DNA from: Pegoplata infirma
Taxonomy: Eukaryota; Arthropoda; Insecta; Diptera; Anthomyiidae
Direction of reading: 5' to 3'
DNA: 64,000 nucleotides
NCBI GenBank assembly: GCA_963921195.1
Contig: OY992541.1
Location: 14,550,644 to 14,614,643 of the forward strand
A model generated the notes under the pieces. That model saw only the letters and a list, made by a program, of their open reading frames with translations. It did no database searches and was not told the DNA's origin. Positions 23,901 to 34,609 of the stretch are shown here, one piece after another; the stretch's first letter is position 1; every line of letters begins with the position of its first letter. Position numbers and translations under genes: made by a program.

Positions 23901-26743
23901 TGAGTTTGCTTATCTTTGTCACTTACTTGGGCTGTACCCTGCAAGTCTATATATACATCTTGAGGAGTATATCGTTGACCCAACTCACCTTTGAGTGTAA
24001 GAGCCGAACCCCAGCTGGTAGTTAGAACATTGTCCACAACAAAGTGATTACCATTTACGTCACACTTGGAAAGAATTTCAACAGAATGTTGGTTCAACTT
24101 AGCATTAACTGCTAATTGGTAGTCGTTTGGAGAGCGTTGGTTAGCAGCATATTTAACTTCTACTAAGCCTACCTTTTTAGCACTAGATGCATCAACTTTG
24201 ACCTCGAATTTATTTTGACCTTCTGTCATGCCATTAATCTTCAAAGATCCTATGACATTTTGTTTGTGTTTCACACTCAATGATGAGCTAAATTTACTGG
24301 ATGCAATTGGGTTAGTTCCATCTTGCTTAACGTATTGAACATAACTTCCGGCACTGACTTCCCACTTGGCAATATTGCTTAAAACTTCTACTTTAACTAA
24401 TTGGTCGCCAACATTAACCTTAGCAGAAGCACCGTAAACATTTTCGGGTGACCTTTCGTCAGTCATAAAGAAGCCTACATCATATTCACCATTAGAAACT
24501 TTAACATTGGTCTTAATTAGATAGGAGTTGTCGTTAGGAGCTATACGCAGTTCGGTGGATAGCGAAGCGGGACCTACATTTGCCCATCCATTAACAACAA
24601 CGCGGTCGTTCTCTTTGTCAGTAACTTGCAAGTTTTCAAAAGTGAATTTACTTTGGTCTCCCGATTTTTGAACTAATACGCGGCCATCTACACGGTAACC
24701 ATTAATTTCGTTACTCACACCACCATTTGCATCCTGAATCTCAATAACAGGTCGGTATTCATTTCCATTTTTGATGAAACCTAATTTACTCTTTTTAACA
24801 TCTTTATCTTGTTCGTATTGAGCATACAAAACTATTTCCTTGTTGTCGTTGCTTAAGCCTGCTTCAACTCCAAAGTGATATCTAGCATTGTCCAATGAGG
24901 CGCGGCCATAAATTCGTGGCTTAGTTCCAAGCTCAAATGTTAAGGAAGTATCATGCGACTCCTTGGACCCAATTGTGCTATAATCCAATTTCCATTGGTG
25001 TACACCAGGAGTTTTGGCATTGTGCTGACCTTTTATATTAATATTACGTTCAGATAAAATAAAAACGGCGAAATCGAATGGCTGGGATAATCCATCTTCT
25101 TGTTTAATATCAGAAAAGCTACCGACAACACATGGTGAGAACCCTAAACTTTCAAACTGGTTGTAACAGCTCTCAACAGATGGGCCTGTTGAACTAGTCT
25201 TTACACCCTTTAGTGGCACTGACTTGACGGCTTTGTCTTGTTCAGCAATATAAAAATCATTCTGCATTTTTAAACCAATAAGTTCAATCTTTTCACGAGG
25301 AAGTTCCAAATCCATATTAAATCCATCACCCTCCTGAGATATAGTCACGTCAATTGAACTTCCAGTTGCAGAGTGCATGCTGAAAACACTACGTAGGCCA
25401 GAGGATAAAACATGAGCATTAAATCCTACTTTAAGATTTACATTCACGTCCATGCTGGGTACAAATTTAAGTTTATACTTCGAGGTGTACCAGTTGGATT
25501 GCATAAGAGCATCAATATCTACGTTAACTCCGAATTCCATTTTGTTGGCCGAAAATCCCTGGGAAGTTAGTTCCAAAGGAATACCTACACCTGTTGGATA
25601 TAACATTTCTGTGTCCATAAAGAAATTGTGCGATGTAAATTCTTTGTTATAATTGTTTGCATTTTTTTTTACTTTCTCAAATGCTTCGGAAAATTGTTTG
25701 ATAATTTCATCAAACGTACTTGGTATATTATCGCCCAAACTTAGGAACAACATTTCGGAACCAAACAATTTTAAAGAAATGTCCAAGTTCAAATCATTAC
25801 CACTCTTAGTACCGTAGGTCTTATATTTCTTAGCAACTTTTGTTGTGTCATCAGCAATCGAACGACGTGAGCGAGCAGGACCTTCGCCTTCTACTTTCCC
25901 CAAGATTTCACTTAAATCTTTATTTACCAAGCCCTTCGGACCTAAGAAGTATTCCAGAACATTTTCCAAATTCTCCTGACGTATACTAGCTTCTAGTACG
26001 TTCATGTTAAAACCGAATTCTTCTGCTTTGACGTTAAGGCGTGCTGAGCGTGGTAGAAATCCGTTCTGTGAATATATCAATTTATAGTCAGCACTAGCAC
26101 TTAAACCTAATGCTTCCATTTTGTAAGATACTTCATTGTTATAGCTGTATCTCCTAAAATCCTTGGGGAAGTTTTTAGTAACACGAATATTGCCCAAATA
26201 CTGTCGTTGTCTTTCTCTAGATTCATCAGTGGAGTCTCTTATGGCTCTTAGGCTTGAAGCAATGAATCCCCCAACTTGGTTAACAGTTTCAGTGTTAACA
26301 ATATCCGCAATTCTATTGGCCAATTCACCGGAAGGGCATTCAATTGCAGCCAAGAAAGCTTCAATTCGCAATTCTGAATCTTCATTGCGATCAGCCAGCA
26401 GCTCAATGGCTTTCGATTGCAGGGCTGGATCACAGCTTGCAGCTGAAAATGCTTGCAGGGCAGCAACCCGCAATCTGTTTGATCGTCCGGTGGCAGCACA
26501 TTCTGTTAAAGTGGCTGCCACATTACTGGCTAAATGATGAGTATTTCCTATGCCTTTTAATATGAAGATAACGCGTTCTTCATCCTTCTTTGTATTTGCT
26601 TTGCAATGCTTCAGAGATTCAGTAAATTTTTTCGAAATTGCGTCAACTTCACTATTATTACATCCATTTCGGTCGCAGTATTTTGAAACAAGACTTCCAA
26701 CGGCAAGAAAAACTTCTTTGACTGCATTTGGATTTAACAGTGT
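17665..26743 (-). CDS. Apolpp: Apolipophorin precursor, five 3' exons (partial)
   Basis: Precursor of apolipophorins I and II, the scaffold of lipophorin, the main haemolymph lipid carrier secreted by insect fat body. The joined exons are 26743-20747, 20678-20458, 20367-18243, 18177-18057 and 17984-17665: 2927 codons plus stop, all in phase with GT..AG introns. The protein starts within the vitellogenin-type large lipid-transfer module, passes a furin-type site RSRR (minus-strand codons at 25862-25873) that would separate apoLp-II from apoLp-I, continues through long beta-rich lipid-binding sequence and an amphipathic helical stretch, and has a von Willebrand D domain (about 19520-19080). The VWD domain, furin site and total size favour Apolpp over the related lipid-transfer particle protein Apoltp. 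Signal peptide and roughly 430 N-terminal residues are missing because upstream exons are not in view. No stop or frameshift is seen. It is very probably functional. Confidence 0.95.
18057..18177 (-). CDS. Apolpp: Apolpp exon: small C-terminal segment
   Basis: 121 bp with acceptor TTCTCCAG and donor GTATGT, entered in phase 0 and left in phase 1. It encodes LKYVRAHLIGAVTQFDAALL and onward to PEKLVG. The introns on either side are 65 bp (18178-18242) and 72 bp (17985-18056). Confidence 0.9.
18243..20367 (-). CDS. Apolpp: Apolpp exon: helical region and VWD domain
   Basis: 2125 bp, from an ATATTAG acceptor to a GTATGT donor after ...EYDNM. The first ~250 residues are helical (QTLYAKFSKLAGELTKLWSE onward). 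Next comes a von Willebrand D domain with FTFDGQHISFTGSCKFILAQ and, near its end, GLLGNGNAEPYDDF, corresponding to the G-L-C-G-N motif of the family with Leu for the middle Cys. A Cys-pair motif CLKCPG follows near 18745. VWD domains occur at the C-terminal side of apolipophorins and vitellogenins. Confidence 0.93.
20458..20678 (-). CDS. Apolpp: Apolpp exon: charged helical segment
   Basis: 221 bp, entered in phase 0 after a TTTTAG acceptor and left in phase 2 at a GTAAGT donor. It encodes a strongly charged helix (TVLENETKEEAEKTRELI onward), probably amphipathic. Flanking introns are 68 bp (20679-20746) and 90 bp (20368-20457). It is not visible as a long ORF; it is supported by splice signals and phase continuity. 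Confidence 0.9.
20747..26743 (-). CDS. Apolpp: Apolpp exon: lipid-transfer module and apoLp-I core
   Basis: A single 5997-bp exon of exactly 1999 codons. The acceptor reads ...CTTACAG before ACACTGTT, and the donor reads ...TTTATG then GTAAGT. The first ~290 residues are the end of the vitellogenin-N-like domain, including the helical stretch with NTHHLASNVAATLTEC and LRVAALQAFSA. RSRR-SIADD is the predicted furin cleavage site. The remaining ~1700 residues are mostly alternating beta-strand sequence, as expected for the open beta-sheet lipid-binding region. The acceptor at 26743/26744 proves that at least one exon lies further right. Confidence 0.95.
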
Positions 26744-27229
26744 CTGTAAGTGTAGATTAAAAATGCATATTGTGTTAAGAGGATATAATTACAAAGAAAT
26801 ATTTAAATATACTAGGGTGGCACGAATAATGAATTTTTTCGAATTTCGTTGATGGACGGGCACATTATGATTCGAATAAAACTAATCCGTGCCGCCGGCG
26901 CACAATGATTCGTTTTATTGGCAAAAATCAAAAAAAAAAGAAGCATGTCTTCAATATTGATGATTTTTTGTATTTTTACAGTTTAATAATAAACTTAAAG
27001 AAAAATGTGCTTTTCTGATTTTTAAGAAGTCAGGTGTTGCCACAAGAAGGCGCTAAAGTATGGAAATTTAACGCTATTGTGTGTAAACAAAAAAAATCGT
27101 TTTATAGGTTTACTAAAATAATTATAAAAAATCGAATTTAAAAAAAATCAACGAACTTTTTATTAATCTTAAAATACATTTTTGTATTGCTCTGAAATCT
27201 GTATTTTTTCTACCGAATTTCCAAAAATT
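26744..27229. other. AT-rich intronic sequence, nothing assigned
   Basis: A short GC-rich palindromic patch near 26885-26910 ('gccgccggcgcac', with related 'cgaataatgaa/gattcgaat' words) may be a degraded MITE. Nothing else is recognisable. Confidence 0.4.
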
Positions 27230-27682
27230 GACAAATTTTGATGGAGTCCCTAAAAAAAGTTCGTGAGTCAAAAATTATTTTTTTTGCTTTTTCGATAGTT
27301 TGGACTATGGTTTATAAAGCAAAACAATAAAAATAACTAAGGTTTTGTCTGAAGTTGGAAAAAAGTAAGGTTTTGTATGAGTCGTTTATTTTATTTTTTT
27401 CAAAAGCTATATAATTAATGGAAAAAATATTAGAAAAAATCCAATATTAAGTATTTTTTTTACACATTGATAAATTATATAGTATACTGTAAAAATATAA
27501 TAAAAAATCAGAAAAAAATTATGCAGTGCGTGGGCCGTTTTGCTTTAAAAGTTATCTATGACTTTTACTAAAATTCCCAAAATCCCCAAATTTTAATGGC
27601 TTTCATAAAAAAAGTTCGTGAGTAAAATTTTTTTATTTTTTGGTAACTATGTTTTATAGAATCATAAAATTATAATAACTAA

Positions 27683-28268
27683 CAAGGGAAGTATCTCAAC
27701 CCTTATGAACCGATTTGCCTGAAACTTAAATTATATATTAAAGAGACAATTTTAAGGTTGGGGTGTCTCGGCTTATCGGCCATATCGGTGTTTAAAAATT
27801 TCGTTGTCCCCTTATGAAACCATGTGGACCTTCGGGAAAATTTTGATAACTTCCGAACTAACAGGAATATCATCTAGAGCAAAAATACGGGTCGACTTAA
27901 ATTTAATAAAGATTATTTCTTATCCATATGGATATCGTAGGTCTATGTCTTCACATAAGTACCCCCCAAAATTTACACATTTTCCTGAAAAAAATATTTA
28001 AAGAAGCCGAATTTTTACAAGGTTATTCCACCATTGGATAGGCATTAAAAAAACCTTTCTTCTCATGTGAAAACATCATATAGTTTCTTAAAAAAATGGC
28101 TGAAAAATCCAAAAAACGATTTTTTCGCCATTTTTTTACCCATGTTTTGAACCCCTAAATCCCCGATATGGCCGATAAGCCGAGACACCCCAACCTTAGA
28201 ATTGTCTCTTTGATATATATTTTAAGTTTCAGGCAAATCGGTTCATAAGGGTTGAGATACTTCCCTTG
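27683..28268. mobile_element. MITE with ~110-bp inverted ends, TAA duplication
   Basis: The termini CAAGGGAAGTATCTCAACCC form long inverted repeats of roughly 110 bp, with flanking TAA on both sides. A 3-bp TWA duplication is typical of PIF/Harbinger-mobilised elements. A second copy sits in the foldback element at 42981-43522. The ORF across 27804-28001 is incidental. Confidence 0.7.
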
Positions 28269-28682
28269 TAAGTTTTTTTTTTCTTTAAGTTAAAAAAAAA
28301 ATTTAGAAAATCTAAATTTGGATTTTTTTTTTATTTATTTAATTTACTGTAAATAAATTTAAAAAACACATCAACATTTAAGTGTTTTTTTATATAAAGG
28401 GATTTATTGTTTAGTATACCATAAATTTATAGTAAATAATTCGATAAAATAAGTATGTAGTGGGCCATTTTGCTTGGCGTACGGACATAGCGCCCAAGGT
28501 CTTATCGCCCAAAACCGTAAATGTCATATCGCCCAAGCTGCGACATATAGCCCAAAATGATAGGTCTAAAAATGTTATTTCTCCCAAAACAAAATTGTCA
28601 AAAAATCCAAAATATTTTTTTTGGGCGAAATGTCGAAATTACGACTTCTATGATTTGTTTTTTTTTTTGTAATAAAGGTCTT

Positions 28683-28902
28683 CTGCGTAGCCGGCCTTCG
28701 GCCGGGCTTAAGGATTACATACTCCATGCATTAAACCCACCCTCTCTGCAAACCAAAGCTATTTTGGTTATTAGGCCTTTTTGATGCATAACAAATTTGA
28801 TAGTGTAAAGGCCTGCTACCTAGAAAACTTTACTTTGCGGAGAGGGTGGGTTTAATGCATGGATATTGTAATCCCTAAGCCCGGCCCAAGGCCGGCTACG
28901 CA
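28683..28902. mobile_element. Small nested MITE
   Basis: About 220 bp with strong inverted repeats: 'tgcgtagccggcc..cggccgggctta..ttacat' at the left and its complement at the right, and an inner pair 'catgcattaaacccaccctct'. It would form a long cruciform. It lies inside 28476-29934. Confidence 0.6.
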
Positions 28903-28918
28903 TAAAAACTTTAAAATA

Positions 28919-29668
28919 TACCCAGGCAGAAAAATACGAACGGGAGAGCGCTGGCAAAGTACTTTTTATGGTCGCTTGAGTGCTGGGAAAGCATCACAGT
29001 TTAGTACTCTCCCAGCGTCCAAAATGATAACCACGGTAAACAGTATGCCGTTGCTATTTTAAAGCGCTTTGAAAGCGCTTTAAAAACTAAAAATATGGTA
29101 CTATTATAGCACCTTTAGAACAAAAAAATGGGACGTATCTAAATTGTATAAGTCCATAAGACACAAATTTTTTGTGTGTTTATTTGAATAAAGAAATTTA
29201 TTAAATTAGGATAAAAAATTGATTGACTAATTTATTAGGATAAAAAAAAAATTTCGACAAACTTTGAAATATTTTTCTGGAAAATTTTGTTTTCCGTTTT
29301 CTTTGCGTTTTGGAATAAAAAATTTATTAAAAAAGCTTTTAGGAAAAATTTTTTCCTCACGAAAGAAACAGGTGTTTTTATATAAAAGGTGTCAAGTTTG
29401 TAATATGTGGGTCATTATGTATAAGTGGCATATCATGAGAACTATCAAGGACCGGCCACTAATCCTGCAGGGAAATAAAAAACATTCCAATTGTTATGAA
29501 AATTAATAAATTTTAATAAAAAATTTATATTTTGAACGGATTTAAATAAAAAAACATTGGCAAAGCGCTTGGTACTTTTTCGAATTCATACTACCTTCTA
29601 CACAAAAAATTAAGTGCTTTGCCGAGCCTTTTTCTTTGGAACGGTTGGCAGTTTCTGCCTGGGTAGTG
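28919..29668. mobile_element. Nested inverted-repeat element
   Basis: Outer ends TACCCAGGCAGAAA and its complement. The interior repeats 'aaagcgctt' words. No ORF of interest. Confidence 0.45.
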
Positions 29669-29972
29669 TTAAAAAAAACAATATTGGTGAGTTTTATGAT
29701 TATTTTTTTATTTTTTTGGGTGCTATGACATTTTATAAATTCAACATTTTGATATTTGGGTAATATGACATTTTTGACAATTTATATTAATTTAAAGAAA
29801 ATTGTTAAAATACCCAAAAAATAATGGCCATATCGTCCAAAAAATTTTGCAACAACAACTAACACACATTTTTTTTGGGTGGAATGACTTTTTTAAATTG
29901 GGCGATATGCACTTGGGCGCTATGTCCGTACGCCATTTTGCTTTAAAACCAGTATTTAATTTGTGTTGGTAT

Positions 29973-30690
29973 TAGGGTTTATAAATTCCCGGACTTTTTC
30001 AATTCCGGGGAAAGCGTTGTAAAAAATTGTATTCCCGGGAATTCCCGGGAATTTTTTGATTAAAACAAATTCTGAATCTTATCATACATAAAATATTATT
30101 TTTCAAAATATGGCCGCATTTTTCAATTTTAAACTCCCTCTGATGCCTCTTTTGCATAATAGTTTTGTTGACTTATATTTTAAGCGTAGAAAATTCACAA
30201 AAATCTAATTTTTGTAGAAATATTAACCCTTATCAGGATTGTCGTATTTGCCTTGGCGTATTTTGTTGACTCCATAAAGAATGTGTTTTATTCATGAATT
30301 TATGATTTTTCAATTTTTTGTGTTTGTTAACACAAGCTTAATTCGAACAATGCTGACCAATCATAATCAAGATTTTATTTTAAAGATACATTTTGAAAAA
30401 CTTTGGAATTACTTAAATAATCGTTTCTAGACAACCGTGCTTAAATATTAATCTTTAAATTTAAATATTCATCTTTAAAAAAATTGAGGTTTTGTGGAAT
30501 TTTTGGCTAGAAAGGTGGCTTGTTTAAAATACTTTTATGCATCCTGAAGCATATCCTAACTATTTTTCTGTAGTAATTTAAATATAATCCAAGTTTTTAT
30601 TTTATTTCAATATATCATATAAAATTGTATTAAACATGGGTTATTTGATTATCTTTTTTTTAAAAAAAAGTTGTAGACAAATTCCAGAAA
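29973..30690. repeat. Probable insertion with CCCGGGAATT-type ends
   Basis: It begins 'tagggtttataaattcccgg' and contains 'ttcccgggaattcccggg'. The right side near 30700 has 'aaatcccggga'. Its removal restores the 354-bp spacing of the surrounding array, which supports an insertion, but the inverted ends are not clear. Confidence 0.35.
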
Positions 30691-31129
30691 TTTCCCGATG
30701 AAAAAATCCCGGGATTTTAGTGAGATACATAAAAAGGTTCGTACTTAAAATTTATTTTTTATTGATTTTTTTTTAACATCCTAGACCAGAGCTTCTTACT
30801 AACTTTGGCTTTGAGACCCCTTTTCAATATTTAAAATATCTCGCGACCCCCCAACATAAAAAATAAATAAATTAACGTGAACTTTACTCTGTTTTTTAAA
30901 AAACCTAAAATAATGGAAAAATTTGCAAACCAAATTCAAAAGCAGCATTGAAAGATTAATCGAAACCGTGTGGTCAGATCCGAAACTTTGACCTTAATTT
31001 CCTAAAAAATTGGAAACGAGATCCCGAACTACGGCTTGGGACACCTGTACCCCCGCTTTATATGTTTACAAATTATTTGTTTATGATATTTACGCCTAAA
31101 TAATACATTTTTATCGTAATTTTTAATTA

Positions 31130-31590
31130 ATTACTATAACCACGCCCCCAAAGGGCGGCGGCCTGAAAAAAAATCTAATTTCCTAACCCCCTTGGTCCAA
31201 GCGCAGGTCTATGAACATAATATGGCATACAAATGTTACATTTGTTGAGCAAAATTTAAAAAAAAAAAAAATCTTAAAAATATCGTACTTTTTAGGGGTC
31301 GTTTTAGTTCTTCAAGTGGAACCTTTTTCCCCCTGGTCCGATTTTGCCCATCTTCGAACTTAGCCTTACCAGTAACATAAGATATATTCTTGTCCAATTT
31401 CAGGGGTCTAGCTCTTTTGGTTTGGACTGCATCGTTATTTCTACAGACGGACGGACGGACATTGCTAGAATGTCTTAGATTCTATCACGGATCAATTTTT
31501 TTTTTGGGGTCCCCGAACGATATTTCGATATGTTACACACGGAACGACAAAGTGAGTTTACCCCCATACTGTGGTTGGAGGGTATAAAAA
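31130..31590 (-). mobile_element. mini-me/DINE-like element, reverse orientation
   Basis: On the minus strand it begins TATACCCTCCAACC, and further in carries GTCCGTCCGTCCGTCTGT, the (GTCY)n proto-microsatellite of dipteran mini-me elements (related to DINE-1/Helentron elements). The far end was not resolved. The ORF at 31390-31587 on the plus strand is incidental. Confidence 0.6.
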
Positions 31591-31687
31591 CACAGAAAAA
31601 CCTAACGTTCTAGAAAAATTTGGAAATCAGATTAAGAATCAGCAGCCAAAAGTTAATAGAAAACGAACCGTCAGATCACAGACTCAG

Positions 31688-32449
31688 AAGGGAAGTCTCC
31701 CTAGTGTCACCCGCGGTAGTAAAAATTTTTGAAACGAAAATTATATATTTAGTTTTTTTGATGGAATAGAACTTTTGTGTTTGGTCCCTATTGGTCGCCG
31801 GACTTTTTCAGACATATTGACCAATATCCATAGTATTTATTTCAGCGGCTAACTTTTGCGACCGTTTGCGACGCCGACTACAGTAGGGCGATATGTAAAC
31901 CTTGTTTTACATATTTTTTAAACATATTTTTAAAAAGTGGGCGTGGCAGTTGTCTGATCGCTCCCTTTTTTTGTGATATTATTTCTACAGTCCTTGAGAG
32001 TACATATACCAAGTTTAAAGAAATTACAACCAAAATATTTTTTTTTTTTTTTTAAAGTGGGCGTGGCCGTTAACTGGCCTCCCATATTTTTCATAATGTT
32101 GTTTTTAAAGTCAAAACTAACATGTATACCGAATTTCCAGTCAATATAAATAAAATTGGATTTTTGTCGTCCTAGATTGGCCAAATGTGGCACTGTGCGT
32201 TGTTAGCACCACGAGATATGTATTTTTAATGCCTTTAATCTGATACCACACATGCTTATATTAATTTTGCTTAAATAGGCGTAAATCGTAAAAAACTGAA
32301 AAAGGTAAATTTCCCCCCATACAAATCGACCCCCCCTAAAAATGGGTTTGGGCCGCTAAAAAAAAATACGTGTCGAATTAATTTTCGTTCTTAACAACAT
32401 ATCCAAATTTCATGAAGATCGGAGGGTGACACCAGAGAGACTTCCCTTG
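31688..32449. mobile_element. MITE with AAGGGAAGTCTC ends
   Basis: Inverted ends AAGGGAAGTCTC.CT.GTGTCACCC, near-matching at both sides. They resemble the CAAGGGAAGTATCTC ends of the element at 27683, so the two may share a transposase. 'gtgggcgtggc' blocks occur inside. It is nested in the hAT-type element. Confidence 0.5.
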
Positions 32450-32666
32450 TTAGCCAAAAAATTTACAAATCAGTGTTGGGCATCCCGGGAAATTAACAAC
32501 AAAATTACATTTCTTTAATAAAAGTATTTGTATATTTTTATTACACAACAAAAAAATATGTTTTAAATTTACCAAAATTTAGGATTTAAATAAAATTGTT
32601 CGCGACCCCTCTGAAACTCTTCCACGACCCCCTAGGCGGTCGCGACCCACCTTTTGAGAACCATTG

Positions 32667-32842
32667 TCCTAGACTGTTTTTTATACGATCAAATAATAAA
32701 AATAACTAATTGTAAGTTTTTGAAAAAAATTAAAAAAAAAAATTAAGTACCCAAAAAAATTTTTTTTTTTTTAAGTTTTTTGTTATTACTTAGAAATAAA
32801 GCAAGTATAAAACGTGTTTACTTAAAAATTATATTCAATAAA
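32667..32842. other. Short AT-rich spacer
   Basis: Continuation of the old 354-bp repeat unit ('aataaaaataactaa') between the hAT-type element and the Helitron-like end. Nothing else is visible. Confidence 0.4.
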
Positions 32843-32939
32843 CTAGCTGTTTCGCACCCGGCGTTGCCCGGGTTGAAAAAAAATCTATATATATAATTTC
32901 CCTATTTGTGTGTTCCTCTTTTTTTGTCTATCCAGAGCT

Positions 32940-33720
32940 TTTTGAAGCCAACTGATGAGCTACAAAGCTGAAAATTGGCATGCATATAGTAAAACACCTG
33001 GGGCAGATCCTAACGTAGCCGGATTTTCGGTTTTTTGCCTGTGGGCGGAGAAATAAGCGGAAAAGTGGGCGTGGCAAAACTCAATTTTTTGACATTTTTG
33101 CTTAATTTAAAGCCCCCTAATGACTTAGGAAGCTGAAAATTTCCTAGAATATAGTCCTAACGATGGCGCATATCAAGTAGTCGGATTTAAAATTTTCGCA
33201 ATGTGGGCGGAGAATTGAGGGGAAAAGTGGTGTGGCAAAATTGGGATGTTTTAACATTTTTTCTTCTTTTGAAGCCCCCAAATGACTTAGGAAGCGGAAA
33301 ATTGCATAGCATTTCGTTCTAACAATGAATCATATCCTGAAGTAATGGAATTTAAATTTTTTTAACTATGGAAGGAGAATTAAGAGAAAAATGGGGCGTG
33401 GAAAAATTGTGTTTTTTAATATTTTAACTAATTTGAATGACCTATGAAGATGAAAATTTAAATTTTTGCTTATTTTAAAGTCCTCTAATGACTTAGGAGG
33501 CTGACAATTTCCTAGAATATAGTCCTATCGATTAAGCATATCCTGAAGTAGTCGAATTTTAAATTTTTGGACTGTGGGCGGAGAATTGAAAGGAAAATGG
33601 GGAGTGACAAAATTGGGATTTTTAACATTTTAACTTCTTTTGAAGCCCCCAAAGGAAGATGCAATTGCATAGTAGGTTTATGACTTTTTGGATTTTTTTG
33701 CAAATTTCAAAACTTACCTG
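32940..33720. repeat. Degenerate ~150-bp tandem units
   Basis: Repeats of 'aagcccc(c/t)taatgacttaggaagctgaaaatt', '..catatc..aagtagtcgga' and 'tgtgggcggagaatta' recur about every 150 bp and resume at 37500-38140 beyond nested insertions. They belong to the Helitron-like block. Confidence 0.6.
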
Positions 33721-34200
33721 CCCTAGCCAAAAAGGCAATAAAAAAATATTAAGAATTGTATTTTTACTTTTTCGCTTCCGTTAAAAAAGTTCCCGCGCCA
33801 AACGAGTTGAAATTTGATCTATATTTTCTTAGTTTAATTAAGACTAAGAAAATATGAGACTCAAACGATGCGTAGGAAAAGCTATTTACGCTCAAAATGA
33901 CGAATGCTTTTTGGAGGAACTTTTTTGATTCCTTTAAGATTAAAATTTGGCGGTTTAACCATAAACTGCATAACGTTAACTATTTATAACATCAACTTTG
34001 GCAGCATGTAGCTTCAAAAGTAAAAGTCCGGGTGGCTTTATTTTTATTCCTAAGTGTTTACAAGATCCTTTTCTATATAATTCATTAATTGCAAGGGTTA
34101 AAATTACCTTATTTTTGAAAAATAGGACTTAAAACAAAAAAATATCTGTGACTTTTTAGAAATTGCGTTTGTTGCGGAAGGTTTTTTTTTGCCAAAATGA
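33721..34200. other. Unassigned spacer before the hAT element
   Basis: AT-rich sequence with a short palindrome near 33815-33860 ('atattttcttagttt...aagactaagaaaatat'). No gene, and no element ends that I can define. Confidence 0.3.
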
Positions 34201-34420
34201 CTTGCAATTAGGGCTGTCAATCCCGAATCCCGAAATCCCGGGATTTTTGTCTTAAAATTAATCCCGAATCCCGGGATTTTAAAGCTCAAATCCCGGGATT
34301 TTTGATATACTAAAAATGTATGAGAATTTATTTTTAAAAATACAACTTTGTTCAATTATTGTTACATAAAAAAATTAAAACTTAAACTTTTTTTTATTTG
34401 GTCGTAGCTAATTTGGCTGA

Positions 34421-34490
34421 GCTGAGAATTCTACCCAGGCTTGCTGAATAATAGTCCAACGCACTAACCATTAAGCCACAGTCACGGAGC
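34421..34490 (-). other. tRNA-like segment (degenerate)
   Basis: On the minus strand: TGGCTTAATGGTTAGTGCG (like an A box) and, about 40 bases later, GGGTAGAATTCTC in the position of a B box. The T-arm is poor and the acceptor stem is not evident, so it is a tRNA relic or tRNA-derived SINE head rather than a working gene. Confidence 0.4.
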
Positions 34491-34609
34491 CCTGTGACCA
34501 AAGTTTGCAAGTATTGGCGAAAATTTTCCAAAAAACCGAAACTTTGATCGAAGGGCGCCACGGGTAAATTTAATCCGACTGGCCTCTAATTTGTACCACA
34601 TATGTTTTA

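Larger units (their letters stand above)
28476..29934. mobile_element. MITE with GGCGTACGGACATAGCGCCC ends
   Basis: Inverted termini GGCGTACGGACATAGCGCCC and its complement, with an 8-bp flanking duplication (ATTTTGCT, or TTTTGCTT in the other alignment; the two overlap). The subterminal parts repeat 'tatcgcccaa'. It splits the older 354-bp repeat at 'gtgggccattttgctt'. Two smaller inverted-repeat elements lie inside it. Confidence 0.7.
27230..30780. repeat. Ancient ~354-bp tandem repeat, split by insertions
   Basis: The word 'aaaaaaagttcgtgagt' with shared flanks occurs at 27255 and 27609 (354 bp apart), and a diverged copy ('aaaaaggttcgtactt') lies at about 30730. Between the last two, removing the insertions at 27683-28268, 28476-29934 and about 29973-30690 leaves close to one further 354-bp step. 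Another shared word is 'gtgggcc(g/a)ttttgctt' at 27531 and 28461. The tandem array therefore predates the transposons in it. Confidence 0.55.
30787..32666. mobile_element. hAT-type MITE with CGCGACCCC subterminal motifs
   Basis: The ends are CAGAGCTTCTTA at the left and TTGAGAACCATTG at the right (complement CAATGGTTCTCAA), with an exact 8-bp duplication TCCTAGAC (30779-30786 and 32667-32674). CGCGACCCC motifs lie near both ends. Terminal CAGNGGTTCTCAA followed by CGCGACCCC is a known hAT (Charlie-like) pattern. It contains a mini-me/DINE-like element and another MITE. Confidence 0.78.

Noticed and set aside
26744..27240. Upstream Apolpp exon close to the acceptor
   Set aside because: No minus-strand frame with lipid-transfer-module character or a plausible donor was found there.
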